A stretch of 64,000 bases of DNA from CAVVGZ01 sp963841845 (GCA_963841845.1 CAWJEG010000012.1:186001-250000); one strand, 5' to 3'; counted from the first letter of the stretch, positions 27,372 to 38,097 are shown. Numbers and translations are program-made. Notes: generated from the letters alone by a model not told the origin.

Positions 27372-28343
27372 TTAATTTTCTTGCCCTTCAAGATAACGGG
27401 TTACCTGAATGGCAGCTGCAGCACCCATTCCAGCAGATGTAATCACCTGCCTGTAATGAGGATCTGCCACCTCACCTGCAGCATAAACGCCCTCAACATT
27501 TGTCCTCATTAATTCATCAATCTTGACATAGCCCTTTTGATCGAGCTCAATTTGACCATTGAGCAAATCTGTGTTTGGTTTATGACCGATAAAAATGAAT
27601 ACGCCATCCGTGGGGATTTCGCCGTTTGTTCCTGTTTTTAAATTCTTCGTCATTATGGAAGTAACTGATTTATCTCCAACAATACCGGTCAGGATGGTAT
27701 CCCAGGTAAATGATATTTTAGGATTGGCCTTCGCCCGTTTTTCCAGGATAACTCCGGCGCGAAGCTCATTCCGCCGGTGAACAATATTGACCGATTTCAC
27801 GTACCGGGTTAGAAACAGGGCTTCCTCAAGCGCACTGTCACCCCCGCCAACGACCACAACAGATTTTTCCTTAAAAAACCAGCCGTCACATGTTCCACAA
27901 TACGATACACCCTTACCGGTTAAGTCCCTCTCACCCGGAACATTCAATTTATTTGCTGTTGCCCCGGTACTGAGGATGATTGTCTCTGTTGCGAGTTCGC
28001 CCCCGTAGATTACCACTTTGAATGGTCTGCTTGAAAAATCAACTTTTGATACTGTATCAAACTCAAAACGTGCGCCAAAATTCTCCGCCTGTTTCTGAAA
28101 TAGTTCGGATAATTCCTGTCCATGCACACCCAATGGGAAACCCGGGTAGTTCTCAATCGTATGGGTAATAGCAGCCTGTCCCCCAATCTGCAGCCCGGTA
28201 ATTACCAGCGGGCTGAGTTCGGCGCGTGCTGCATAAAGAGCAGCAGACATGCCTGCTGGACCGGCACCCAGGATAATTACTTTTTCAACCCTGGCTGTTT
28301 TATCAGATAGACCAGACGGATTATTTGATAATTTCAAATCCAT
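27372..28343 (-). CDS. trxB: Thioredoxin reductase
   Basis: 323 residues. FAD-binding GAGPAGMSAALYAARAELSP, the redox pair C149-GT-C152 (YCGTCDGWFF), the NADPH-binding VVVGGGDSALEEALFL, and the C-terminal GVYAAGEVADP with HYRQVITSAGMGAAAA all fit the low-molecular-weight thioredoxin reductase family. It moves electrons from NADPH to thioredoxin in the cytoplasm. The usual CATC is CGTC here, a tolerated change. ATG follows CAGGAG. It is monocistronic and converges on argH. Confidence 0.92.
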   Translation of the reverse strand: MDLKLSNNPSGLSDKTARVEKVIILGAGPAGMSAALYAARAELSPLVITGLQIGGQAAITHTIENYPGFPLGVHGQELSELFQKQAENFGARFEFDTVSKVDFSSRPFKVVIYGGELATETIILSTGATANKLNVPGERDLTGKGVSYCGTCDGWFFKEKSVVVVGGGDSALEEALFLTRYVKSVNIVHRRNELRAGVILEKRAKANPKISFTWDTILTGIVGDKSVTSIMTKNLKTGTNGEIPTDGVFIFIGHKPNTDLLNGQIELDQKGYVKIDELMRTNVEGVYAAGEVADPHYRQVITSAGMGAAAAIQVTRYLEGQEN

Positions 28344-28412
28344 TAAACACTCCTGTTCAATTTTTATAGATGTAAATTTGACGTACTATACATACTACAT
28401 ATTACATATCGA

Positions 28413-28440
28413 TTGGATTTGTTAATAATCCTATTATAAT
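28413..28440 (+). promoter_or_regulatory. Promoter of the FabL-type reductase gene
   Basis: TTGGAT (28413-28418) and TATAAT (28435-28440) are 16 bases apart. The resulting 5' leader would be about 100 bases long, with a possible short hairpin GGGT...ACCC inside it. Confidence 0.4.
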
Positions 28441-28546
28441 CTATGAAAAATGTACTCCTCAGTCCGGGGTAGGGAACCTTTTCACCCTGGCAGATCCTTT
28501 AAACTTTTGGACGGAAAATGACCTGCACAAAAGATGAGGGCAAATA

Positions 28547-29323
28547 ATGACCGAAAATCTTTTTCTCAATCATTTGGTCCTGGTGACAGGATCGGGCAGG
28601 GGCATTGGCAAGGCAATAGCCCTGGAATTTGCACAACAGGGAGCAGATGTTATAGTGAATTACCTGCGGAATGAAAAATCTGCTCTTGAAGTGGTGGATC
28701 AAATTGTTGCAATGGGACGGCGGTCCGTAGCAATCCAGGCAAATATTGGAAAAACAGAGCATATCGTGCGGTTGTTTAATGAGATTACCCGGCAATTCGG
28801 GTTCCTGGATATTTTTATTAGCAATGCGGCTAGTGGATTTAACCGTCCGGCTATGCAGCAAAAAGAAATGGGCTGGGATTGGACATTCAATGTAAATGCA
28901 AAAGGCTTTTTATTTTGCTGCCAGCAGGCAGTCCCTTTGATGAAAAATAGAGGCGGCGGAAAAATAGTGGCCATCAGCAGTCCGGGTTCCCAACTGGTCT
29001 TACCTGATTACGCATCAGTTGGTCCGAGCAAGGCAGCGCTGGAATCAGTGATGCGCTACCTGGCTGTAGAATTGGCAGCCGAAAAAATCAATGTCAATGC
29101 CATATCTCCGGGAATTGTGGAAACGGATGCTCTAAAGCACTTTGCTGCTCTTGGAGAGTCCCAATTAATTCCCCGGATAATTGCCGCCACACCAAATGGA
29201 AGATTGGTAACACCGGCTGATATTTCCAAAGTAACGGCATTTTTATGCGCACCGGATGCAGAGATGATCACCGGTCAGGTGATTACTGTGGATGGCGGCT
29301 TTACCCTGGAAGCTCGTATATAA
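28547..29323 (+). CDS. fabL: Short-chain dehydrogenase, FabL-type enoyl-ACP reductase
   Basis: 258 residues with the nucleotide motif TGSGRGIGKA, NAA in ISNAASGFNRPAM, and the active site YASVGPSK, i.e. Tyr-x6-Lys, the enoyl-ACP reductase spacing rather than the Tyr-x3-Lys of ordinary SDRs. WDWTFNVNAKGFLFCCQQAVPLM and RYLAVELAAEKINVNAISPGIVETDALKHF closely resemble FabL of Bacillus. It would reduce trans-2-enoyl-ACP in fatty acid elongation with NADPH. A different SDR substrate is possible, since FabL-like proteins are diverse. Confidence 0.75.
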   Translation: MTENLFLNHLVLVTGSGRGIGKAIALEFAQQGADVIVNYLRNEKSALEVVDQIVAMGRRSVAIQANIGKTEHIVRLFNEITRQFGFLDIFISNAASGFNRPAMQQKEMGWDWTFNVNAKGFLFCCQQAVPLMKNRGGGKIVAISSPGSQLVLPDYASVGPSKAALESVMRYLAVELAAEKINVNAISPGIVETDALKHFAALGESQLIPRIIAATPNGRLVTPADISKVTAFLCAPDAEMITGQVITVDGGFTLEARI

Positions 29324-29339
29324 TCATTTAACGTAACTT

Positions 29340-29978
29340 TTACGGTATTGTTCGGAGGACAGCACGAGCCGGTGCACCATCGGCTCCTTTGATTTTTATC
29401 GGAAGGCATAACAGTTCATAAATCCCTTCCGGAACATGAGACAAATTTATCCCTTCCAGAATAATTACACCAGCTTCCAGAAATATCCGGTGCGGTGTCC
29501 CCGTATCATCGAACGGAGCGATTGACAGATAATCCACTCCGATCAATTTGAGATTCTTTTCTACGAGGGATTGGGCTCCATCAGCGGTTATGGCAGTGAA
29601 ACCTTTTTGAAAGGCGGTATTCTTTTTCCAGAAGGTTGAATTGATGGTTTTAAACAAAATACGCTCAATCCCAGGTTTAAGAGAGATTTCTGAAATAATC
29701 CTGGATGTAATACTCAAACAATTTTCGGGAATTTCGACCACCTGCACCGGACCGATCAATACATCCGGAATTATTTCGTCAATCGTAATTCCATCGGACA
29801 GAAAATGGTTTGGGGCATCCAGGTGTGTCCCGGTATGTGCGCTCATTTTCAGAAAGGTCACATTAGCTTCATCACCATCTTCCAGTTTACTGACTCTTTC
29901 CAGCATAACATGTGGATCTCCAGGCCACACTGGTAAATCTTTTGAGATGGAGACACTGATATCATAGATTTTTGTCAT
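29340..29978 (-). CDS. Cyclase / kynurenine formamidase-like metal hydrolase
   Basis: 212 residues with the family metal motif HTGTHLDAPNHF and the N-terminal DISVSISKDLPVWPGDP typical of the cyclase family (KynB and related amidohydrolases). The motif binds zinc or manganese. Substrates in the family range from N-formylkynurenine to cyclic esters; no other kynurenine gene is nearby, so the substrate is open. It converges on the fabL-like gene with 16 bases between stops. Confidence 0.85.
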   Translation of the reverse strand: MTKIYDISVSISKDLPVWPGDPHVMLERVSKLEDGDEANVTFLKMSAHTGTHLDAPNHFLSDGITIDEIIPDVLIGPVQVVEIPENCLSITSRIISEISLKPGIERILFKTINSTFWKKNTAFQKGFTAITADGAQSLVEKNLKLIGVDYLSIAPFDDTGTPHRIFLEAGVIILEGINLSHVPEGIYELLCLPIKIKGADGAPARAVLRTIP

Positions 29979-30004
29979 AAATCCCTCTTAAATCCAGAAT
30001 TTCT

Positions 30005-31741
30005 TCACCATCCGCTGGCTGTGAATACCTTTTTTAGGAATTTTTCACGTTCTGCAGGAAGCATTGGCCGGGGTTGGGCATAATCTTCTAAAACACTTGT
30101 CAGCAATTCTGTGCTGATGTGTCTGCCATCATAAAAAATATGCCGGTCAATGAATTGGTCACGTTTTAATTTCTCCATTTGGTCAAAAAACAGGTTTCCC
30201 AATCCGTAATGGATAAATCGATCTCCCACAAACGCCATCGATTGAGGAAAATGGGACTGGCTGCCGCTTACAATCTCAGCCCCTGCCTTGGATATGTTAG
30301 AAAAATCTACCCTTTGGCTGGAATGTGGCACATAATCATCTGATTCAAAATGTTGGAAGGTGAAAATGATAATATAACCGGATTTTTCCAGCCTATCAAT
30401 TTCCTCTCCGATCCAATCAAAATCACATGTTGCAGTTCCAGGTTCTGTATCCGTTGCCCATACATTCTCAGGTCCAGCTGGGCTGCACCCAATGAATGCA
30501 AACCGGTTACCATTATGTTCAATCAAGACTGGTTGTCTGGCATGGTCCAGGTTAATTCCACCCCCGTAGACAGGAATTTTATTTTCCTTATAAATATCCA
30601 GTGTTTGGAGGAATGGTTCTTTTCCCCAATCAAAGAGATGATTTCCAGTAAGCTCGATCACATCAACGCCAATGTAATTTATTAAATCCATGTAGCGAGG
30701 ATTGCTGCAAAATCGTGATTCCCGATATACGGGTACTGCCGGCGGACAATCCTCAAAAAATGAGACTTCATTACTGATATGCAAGATGTCTGCTCCCTGC
30801 AGCCAATTCTTGATCTTTTCTGCCGGATAATTAATTCCATTTGTTTCCATTTTGAACGCCAGGTTACGTACAAGGGCAGTCGTACCTGTCAGCACTACAC
30901 TGGTCATTTTTTCTGGCGAGCGGTTTGTCCCCTGAAAATCAGCATTGAATCCGTTCCAATCAACCGTGTTGTCGCCTGGGGTTTGTTTGAGACAGAAATG
31001 CAGGGTAAGGGGATATTTTTCAGACTCGAGTTCTGAATCAAGGGGTGACATCCCGTCCACCGCAAGCACTTTCCAGCGCGGATCCAATTCCTCAAATGGG
31101 ATGATGGCCCAGGAGTTCTTTTCCTGCCAGGCAGAGTCAAGAAGTTCAGCCTGTTCAACCATCTGTATTTCATCAACATCAGGTTCACCCCAGGCAGCTT
31201 TCAATATATTATATGTTTCCCGGGTCATCAATGGGGGTGTAATTCCAGAATGATTTTCTTTGCCACCAAACCATCCCTGTTGAATATCTATAAATGTTAT
31301 TTCATCCTTAATGGTAGGGAACGGAACCACCACTGCGTAAACCCACTCTGCTGTACAGGATTTTTTTTCTTCCAACGAGGGATCAGCAAACACTTGAAGA
31401 GAAAAATCACTTTTTTGTATTGAGTCCACTTGCTGAAAACTGCTGGACGGTTGAACCTGTTTAAGGAATTCCTCCGGGATTTCTGGTGAAATCCACACTG
31501 CTGGATTTTTGAGGGAATCCGGGGTCAGGGATGGTTTTGGACGGGACTCAATCGAACTGGTTGGTGAGGCTATTAGGATTGCTGGCAATGTGGCTGGTAA
31601 GCCGCTGCTCGCCGCCGTTTGTGTCACATCAGTTTTGGTTGGAGCATTTACTTTTACACAACCCGGTAATCCAACCAGGTTAAGAAATATTGTTATAAGA
31701 ATAAAAACGAAAAATGGCTTCAAAATGTATTTGGGTTCCAA
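30005..31741 (-). CDS. CapA-family lipoprotein (PGA_cap metallophosphoesterase-like fold)
   Basis: 578 residues. The N-terminus (FVFILITIFLNLVGLPGC) is a lipoprotein signal with lipobox LPGC. A variable domain of about 260 residues is followed by the CapA-like domain: VVLTGTTALVRN, DVIELTGNHLFDWG, GGGINLDHARQPV, IFTFQHFESDDYVPHSSQR, SGSQSHFPQSM and HYGLGNLFFDQM. CapA is needed for poly-gamma-glutamate capsule formation in Bacillus, but most homologues are of unproven function. The usual D-x-x-x-x-R motif at the domain start is only partly kept. No capB or capC is nearby. Confidence 0.82.
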   Translation of the reverse strand: MEPKYILKPFFVFILITIFLNLVGLPGCVKVNAPTKTDVTQTAASSGLPATLPAILIASPTSSIESRPKPSLTPDSLKNPAVWISPEIPEEFLKQVQPSSSFQQVDSIQKSDFSLQVFADPSLEEKKSCTAEWVYAVVVPFPTIKDEITFIDIQQGWFGGKENHSGITPPLMTRETYNILKAAWGEPDVDEIQMVEQAELLDSAWQEKNSWAIIPFEELDPRWKVLAVDGMSPLDSELESEKYPLTLHFCLKQTPGDNTVDWNGFNADFQGTNRSPEKMTSVVLTGTTALVRNLAFKMETNGINYPAEKIKNWLQGADILHISNEVSFFEDCPPAVPVYRESRFCSNPRYMDLINYIGVDVIELTGNHLFDWGKEPFLQTLDIYKENKIPVYGGGINLDHARQPVLIEHNGNRFAFIGCSPAGPENVWATDTEPGTATCDFDWIGEEIDRLEKSGYIIIFTFQHFESDDYVPHSSQRVDFSNISKAGAEIVSGSQSHFPQSMAFVGDRFIHYGLGNLFFDQMEKLKRDQFIDRHIFYDGRHISTELLTSVLEDYAQPRPMLPAEREKFLKKVFTASGW

Positions 31742-31843
31742 AAGATTTCCTAATTATGGGATCAGTTCCAGTCTGTTTAATCACCCAATTATAAACCCTT
31801 GTTTTTGAGGTTAATATTGATAGATATTGACAGTGGAATCGTC

Positions 31844-31849
31844 TATAAT
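31844..31849 (+). promoter_or_regulatory. -10 element upstream of the thiolase gene
   Basis: TATAAT sits about 32 bases before the ATG. A perfect TTGACA at 31827-31832 is only 11 bases away, too close for a normal sigma-70 pair, so either the -10 acts alone or the TTGACA belongs to another element. Confidence 0.35.
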
Positions 31850-31881
31850 TTCTATAGAAATCATTTTTCCAGGAAGGATAT

Positions 31882-33036
31882 ATGCGCCAGGTTGCAGTAA
31901 TCGGAATAGGACAAACTCGGGTTGAGGAAAACTGGGAGCTATCCCTGAAAGAGCTTGCTGGAGAAGCAGTCATCCTGGCAATGAATGACGCCGGGGTTTC
32001 TGGATTTGAGAGCATGTTCATTGGAAATATGATGTCCGGGTCAGCCAACCATCAGCAGCACCTTGGTCCACTTATCGCAGATTGGGTGGGAATGCGTTAT
32101 TCTGAAGCCTATCGAACAGAAGCTGCCTGCAGCTCTGGAGCGTCTGCATTCCGAACAGCACTCATGGCAGTGGCATCCAATGAAGTCGATGTCGCTGTTG
32201 CAGTAGGTGTTGAAAAAATGACTGATTCCCCCGGAGCAGAAATTACAGCGGAACTTGCTACAGCAGCAGATCGGGAATGGGAAGGCGATCATGGTGTTTC
32301 TTTTGTGGCATTAAATGCCCTTATTATGCAAAGATACATGTTTGAAAACGGGTGGGAACACCATCATTTTGGGCAATTTTCAATCAATGCCCATGCGAAT
32401 GCAGTAGCAAACCCCAATGCACGCTTTCGTAAGGCAATAACGCAGCAGGTATTTGAAAAATCCACAATGATTGCAGACCCTATTAATGTTATGGATTCAT
32501 CTCCTATGGGAGACGGAGCTGCAGCAGCAATCCTGGTCCCATTGGATAAAATTCATCAAAATAATAATAAAAAATTTGTAAAAATTATTGCATCAGCAGT
32601 GGCAACGGACACCATCTCGATCCACAACCGTATGGATCCCATGTGGCTGAAGGCAGCGGAGATAGCTGCAGGCAAAGCTTATGACCAGGCGGCAATCCTT
32701 CCACAGGATATTGATTTGTTTGAACTCCACGATGCCTTTACGATAATGGCTGCGTTATCTCTGGAAGCGAATGGATTTGCCGAACGGGGTCAGGGACCAC
32801 GCCTGGCATTGGACGGAGACATTCAATTAACCGGACGAATCCCAATCTCAACCATGGGGGGGTTAAAAGCCAGGGGGCACCCTGTTGGTGCCACTGGTAT
32901 GTACCAGGTTGTTGAGGTTATTCAGCAGTTACGCGGTGATGCTGGAGGTTGTCAGGTTAAGGATGCACGCATTGGCATGACCCAGAATATCGGCGGAAGC
33001 GGTTCAAATATTATCTCCCATATTTTCTCCATCTAA
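31882..33036 (+). CDS. Thiolase family protein, archaeal/SCP2-like type
   Basis: 384 residues. Nucleophile Cys83 lies in EAACSSGASAFRTAL, and the second catalytic region is LKARGHPVGATGMYQ with His333; the last catalytic Cys of biosynthetic thiolases is replaced in IGMTQNIGGSGSN, which has no cysteine, as is common in SCP2/archaeal-type thiolases. In archaea close relatives make acetoacetyl-CoA, the entry step of mevalonate synthesis, often beside a DUF35 protein and HMG-CoA synthase; neither is present here. It might feed the mevalonate genes at 46.9 and 59.8 kb, but this is only inference. Confidence 0.82.
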   Translation: MRQVAVIGIGQTRVEENWELSLKELAGEAVILAMNDAGVSGFESMFIGNMMSGSANHQQHLGPLIADWVGMRYSEAYRTEAACSSGASAFRTALMAVASNEVDVAVAVGVEKMTDSPGAEITAELATAADREWEGDHGVSFVALNALIMQRYMFENGWEHHHFGQFSINAHANAVANPNARFRKAITQQVFEKSTMIADPINVMDSSPMGDGAAAAILVPLDKIHQNNNKKFVKIIASAVATDTISIHNRMDPMWLKAAEIAAGKAYDQAAILPQDIDLFELHDAFTIMAALSLEANGFAERGQGPRLALDGDIQLTGRIPISTMGGLKARGHPVGATGMYQVVEVIQQLRGDAGGCQVKDARIGMTQNIGGSGSNIISHIFSI

Positions 33037-33126
33037 GGAATATCTCATCCAAGAAATTAAAACAATGGATTGCTTCCGCAAGGTTTTATCGGGGTGTATT
33101 AATTACTTGCCCAATAAAAAATTAAA

Positions 33127-33165
33127 GATATGGAAGGTATTCTGGCACCTTCCATATCGTTTCTT
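33127..33165 (+). terminator. Terminator between thiolase and the convergent deiminase-like gene
   Basis: GATATGGAAGGT (33127-33138) and ACCTTCCATATC (33147-33158) form a perfect 12-base stem with an eight-base loop, followed by a T-rich stretch. Confidence 0.7.
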
Positions 33166-33189
33166 CTGGTTTTATAGATACGTATCGGA

Positions 33190-34227
33190 CTACTTTTCTT
33201 CATCCCTAATCAAGGGAATTGTCATACAGGTTGGTCCCCCACCTGCCTTTGTAAATTCGCTCAAATCTATCTCAATAACTTCCACACCTCTTTTCCGTAG
33301 TTCAGCGGTTACTACCGGATTGCCTGCAGGCATAAGTAGTTTACCCGGCTCTAAAACCAGGAAATTCGATGGGGTACCATTTACTTCTTCCTCAGGGATT
33401 TCAATCAGGTCAAAACCTTTTTTATGGAGGAGATAGTCAATAAATTCATATCCAACCCCTTGTGGGTAGATTACCCCCAGTCGTTCTGCTGCAACTCCAA
33501 ATACCATATCTAGATGAAATGCACCCCCGCCACCGCCAGTTTGAGATTTACGGGTGTTCAAAGGACCGGGAAGATGCACAATATGGATATCCTCAACACC
33601 GAAGGATTGCAGAACTGAAGATATTTGGTTTACTCCCTCATAATTTGACCGTTGGCTGATGGCAAGAGGAAGACTCTTCTTGTCCAACCAGACTGCATTG
33701 CTGGATTCAAAGAAACCCTTTCCATGAACGGTATAGATTATCGGGCATCCAAGTTCACCTACCGTCCTGGATTGATAATATTCAAGTCCACGCTTATATG
33801 CTGGAGCACAACGGCAGATAATAGCTCCCCCTTTGACCATGAGGGTTTCATGGCAAAAAGTAGTGCTCCTTAAAGGTATGCCATAGGTACCATGGATAGG
33901 CTGATCTGCTTTTAATGGAATTGTCTCTACCCCATTTTCATTTAAAACCCGCACAAACTCATCATGCTGCTCCTGCATCTTAATTAAATCTGGTAATCCA
34001 GTTGGCAGGTTCAAGAAATCCGGATCGATATCTCCGAAAGCAGCCTCTGGACCCGGTCTGTGAACAACAACTGCCCGTAATCTTGCATAACTGGACTGAC
34101 CTCCCCAGGCGCGTCCCCAGGTTTTCTCAAGTTCCTCTTTAAAATCTGCGTCAAAAAAAGTTAAGGGTGGTTTTCCGGGACGATATAGCGGAATATTGGC
34201 AAGTTTTTCACGATAATCATTGTTCAT
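33190..34227 (-). CDS. Arginine deiminase / amidinotransferase-like protein
   Basis: 345 residues of the guanidino-modifying pentein fold. Visible family parts are LRAVVVHRPGPEA, FCHETLMVKGGAIIC, GGGGGAFHLDMVFGV with the catalytic His, and GGGPTCMTIPLIRD at the end with the catalytic Cys (residue near 334). The segment where most relatives have E-G-G-D reads GKGFFESSNAVWLD, so one substrate-binding acid may have moved or been lost. It could hydrolyse arginine or a methylated or related guanidine; its distance from argGH gives no firm link. It is divergent from the GH13 gene across about 390 bases. Confidence 0.8.
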   Translation of the reverse strand: MNNDYREKLANIPLYRPGKPPLTFFDADFKEELEKTWGRAWGGQSSYARLRAVVVHRPGPEAAFGDIDPDFLNLPTGLPDLIKMQEQHDEFVRVLNENGVETIPLKADQPIHGTYGIPLRSTTFCHETLMVKGGAIICRCAPAYKRGLEYYQSRTVGELGCPIIYTVHGKGFFESSNAVWLDKKSLPLAISQRSNYEGVNQISSVLQSFGVEDIHIVHLPGPLNTRKSQTGGGGGAFHLDMVFGVAAERLGVIYPQGVGYEFIDYLLHKKGFDLIEIPEEEVNGTPSNFLVLEPGKLLMPAGNPVVTAELRKRGVEVIEIDLSEFTKAGGGPTCMTIPLIRDEEK

Positions 34228-34613
34228 TAATGTTCTCCTGATGATTTAGAATGGAATATTAACCAAAATTCATTTGTGTTTTTCAAAATTTATTCATCGT
34301 TCATGATGGAAAGAAGGTGAAATCACCTTTATCAAACGCTGCAACCCGGCACACCGGAAATTTTCAAATGACCAGTTGGAATACCTATATCATATTTCAA
34401 ATACAAGAATTGTCAAATTGATTTGTTTGATGAACAACCGGAAACTATCAGCACAAAATACCCTTGCTTGAGGTTATTTTAAACTCCAATACAAATTTGA
34501 TATACAATTAGTTAGATACACTGCTCGTATTCTTCTTTATGAAAATATCCTTATAAATTTCTGCTGATAAAATCCAACAGCATGGGATGAGAGGGTGTTT
34601 TTGGAGGATTTTT
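34228..34613. other. Divergent intergenic region, about 390 bases
   Basis: AT-rich spacer between the deiminase-like gene and the GH13 gene. I see TTGATA near 34497 and AT-rich boxes that could be promoters, but none clear enough to name, and no open frame or hairpin of note. Confidence 0.5.
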
Positions 34614-37600
34614 ATGGAATTTCATATTGCTCGGCAGGCAAGGGATTTGTACGAATTTGATGGGTCAATATTCACATTAAGTGGCAATGTGATATTTGTA
34701 AATTTCCATGCTGCCCGTATGTTCACTCAAAAAATGAACCGAAATAGAGACCTGGTTAATTTTCCGGAAACCGCCGTGAAAACCGGACAGGTAAACGCCA
34801 TGGGTTTAATTGACGAAATTTTACACTTTGTCATCAAACTCTACCAGGAGACTACCAACCCGGATATCATGCAAAGAGCATATGAATCTATTAAAGCAGA
34901 TGTCGGAGAGAAGGCAGTTTACCAGGCGCTGCACCGATTTGTAACTGATTTCCCACCAGTAACAGTCTATCAAGACGAGATTTCCGTGGAAAATTATCTC
35001 CATGATAGCACAGACGGTATTTCCAATGAGGTGATTGCATTTGAAGAGATGTTAATGCTGTGGATTGCAAACAAAAACCGGGCTCACATACCTTTTTTGG
35101 AATTATTTGACCACACAAATCTCGTCACTGACACGGATTATCGAAATATCATAAAATCCTTGCATGATTTTTTTGAGGACCAACCCTCCTTCGGCCCAAA
35201 AAATCAGAATCTAATCGATATGCTGCGCAGCCCGGCAATTGCCCATCCCGATTCGCTCCTAGATCAATTGGAATTCATCCGTACGCAATGGGCGTCCTTA
35301 TTGGGAACTTACTTGTATAGGTTATTGAGCAGCCTGGATCTCATACAGGAGGAACAGAAAAACGGTTTCATGGGAGCCGGTCCCATACCGATACCCGTCT
35401 ATGGTGCACACGGTATGGGTTCGGGAAATGAACCAGAACGGTTCAGCCAGGATCAGGATTGGATGCCACGCCTTGTTTTGATGGCAAAAAATTCTTTCGT
35501 CTGGCTCGACCAGCTGAGTAAGAAATACCAACGGCCTATTCATCGCCTCGACCAGATTCCAGATGAAGAACTCGAGGTTTTAGCGCGCTGGGGCTTTACC
35601 GGTTTATGGCTGATTGGTTTATGGGAGCGCAGTTCTGCTTCTGCCAGAATCAAACAGCTTTGCGGTAACCCAGAAGCGATTGCTTCGGCTTATTCATTGA
35701 CAAGCTACCAAATTGCGGGCGCATTAGGAGGTGAAGAAGCTTATGAAGGTTTGCGTCAACGCTGCTGGCAAAGGGGTATTCGCCTGGCAAGTGATATGGT
35801 ACCCAACCACATGGCTATAGATTCAAATTGGGTCATGGAACATCCAGAATGGTTTGTTCAACTGCCTTACAGTCCTTTTCCCTCTTACAATTTCGAAGGC
35901 CCCAATTTATCCCAGGACGACCGTGCCAGTATTTATTTAGATAATCATTACTATAATCGCAGCGATGCAGCCGTCGTATTTAAACGGGTATCCAATTACT
36001 CCGGCGAAACTCAGTATATATACCACGGGAATGATGGAACCAGCATGCCTTGGAATGATACTGCCCAGCTAAACTACCTGTTACCTGAGGTGCGGGAGCA
36101 AATCATTCAAACCATAATCCAGGTAGCTAGAAAATTCCCGATCATTCGATTTGATGCTGCCATGACGCTCACTAAACGCCACTACCAGAGGTTGTGGTTC
36201 CCGGAACCTGGTCATGGTGGAGATATTCCTTCCAGAGCCGGATTAGGTTTAACGAAGGATCAGTTCAACAATGCAATTCCTGAAGAATTTTGGAGGGATG
36301 TAGTAGATCGAGTGGCACAGGAGGCCCCGGACACACTCTTGCTGGCAGAGGCATTCTGGTTAATGGAAGGATACTTTGTCCGCACACTTGGAATGCACCG
36401 GGTTTACAACAGCGCCTTTATGAATTTGCTCAGGGATGAGGATAACGCTAAGTACCGCCAGATCATGAAAAATACCCTGGAATTTGAACCAGAAATCCTT
36501 AAGCGCTTTGTTAATTTCATGAACAATCCGGATGAAAAATCTGCCATTGAGCAGTTCGGAAATGGTGACAAGTATTTTGGTATTTGTATTCTCATGGCTA
36601 CATTACCGGGATTACCCATGTTTGGTCATGGCCAAATTGAAGGATTCTCCGAAAAATATGGCATGGAGTATAAGAAGGCATACTGGGATGAAAAACCGGA
36701 TCCTTACTTGATCAACCGCCATGAGCGCGAGATTTTTCCGTTGCTCCACCGCCGGACATTATTCGCCGGGGTTGAGAATTTTGTCTTGTATGACTTTTAC
36801 ACATCGGATGGAAAAGTAAATGAGAATGTTATAGCATACTCTAACCATCAAGAAGATGAAAAATCACTTGTTATTTATAACAACAAATTTGCAGACACTT
36901 CAGGGTGGGTCAGAACCTCGGTTGGTTTTGCTTTAAAGGATTCATCGGAGGGTCAAAAGGTCATTTCCCAAAGAAATCTATCAGAAGGTTTGGGAATTTC
37001 ATCGAACCAGAACAGCTTCATTATTTTCCGGGATCATATCTCCGGGCTTGAATATATCCACCCATCTAATAGAATATCAGAGGAAGGCCTTTTCTTTGAA
37101 TTACACGCTTATCAATCCTGTGTTCTTCTAGACTTTCGTCAAATAGCAGATGATGAATCTCAATCCTATCGGAGAATATACGAACACCTCAACGGGAGAG
37201 GTGTCCCGAGTATTCGGGAGGCATTAAGAACTCTGTTGATGCAAAAAGTGCAGCTGCCATTCCAGGAGATATCCAATTCCGGCTATTTTGAATACCTCAC
37301 GCGACTAGCCATGAACCCTGGTGATCAACCAGTCCCCGCAGAATTATTCCCGGAATCCAGGCAAAAAATGCGTGCATTCCTGGACGGAATTGCTTCCTTG
37401 ACCGGATTCGCAAATAATTATAGTGAAATTTTGGCAGAAACCGAAGCGAAATTACGCCTGATACTATCTCTTGGAATTAAATGGGAAATCTATTGCAGAT
37501 CTATTACCCCAGCAAACCCAGAGCCCAAATACACCAAGACAAAAATTCATGATTTCCAACCCGAATCTGTGGTTAATTCTATGGGGATGGTTATTCACCC

Positions 37601-38097
37601 ACTCCATCGGGAAAATGGCTGGGAAAGAAGACTATGAGGTTCAGAGCATCACCTGGTTTGAAGAATGGAAGCTTGGGAATATTTTGGAAACAACCTATAG
37701 AGAAACAGGATTATCCGAGGATACGGCCCATCAGCTTGTAAACCTGGTTCACCTGTCATTAGGTTTGCATCGCTGGTTTTCCAGGCGGGAGAATATACCG
37801 CAACTGATTAATAGTTGGTTATCAGACCACCACCTGCGGGATTTCCTGAAAGTCAATCGCTACCATGATGTCCTCTGGTTCCAAAAAGAAGCCTTTATTG
37901 AGCTAAGCGGATGGTTGTATACCCTGTCAATCATCCAGATACTCTACCAGGATCAGGATGATTTTGAAAAAATATCAGAGGAGATTGTCATTCTGGACAA
38001 CTTAATCTCCAAATTTATCAAGGCAGCCGAAAATTCAGGTTATCAAATTGATAACCTGATCGATAACATTGTGAAAACTGGCGAGAAATTGAAATAG
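34614..38097 (+). CDS. GH13 alpha-amylase-family enzyme with long N-terminal domain, one apparent frameshift near the end
   Basis: From ATG 34614 the first frame runs to 37637 (about 1007 residues), then continues in another frame to 38097 (WGWLFTHSIGKMAGKEDYEVQSITWFEEW and on), giving about 1,160 residues; the shift lies between about 37460 and 37500. Residues 1-300 form a helical domain I do not recognise. The GH13 barrel follows with region I DMVPNHM (D394), nucleophile D514 in IRFDAAMTL, acid/base E579 in LLLAEAFW, and region IV around GHGQIEGFSEKYG. The C-terminal 400 residues are helical and of unknown role. It probably acts on alpha-glucans inside the cell, as no signal peptide is seen. 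The convergent GH57 gene supports glycogen or maltodextrin metabolism. Confidence 0.75.

Noticed and set aside
31827..31849. Sigma-70 promoter TTGACA plus TATAAT before the thiolase
   Set aside because: The spacer is only 11 bases, too short for a standard promoter; only the -10 was kept with low confidence.
34587..34613. Upstream start for the GH13 gene
   Set aside because: The ATG at 34614 begins the protein-like sequence MEFHIARQARDLYEF; the extension has no support.
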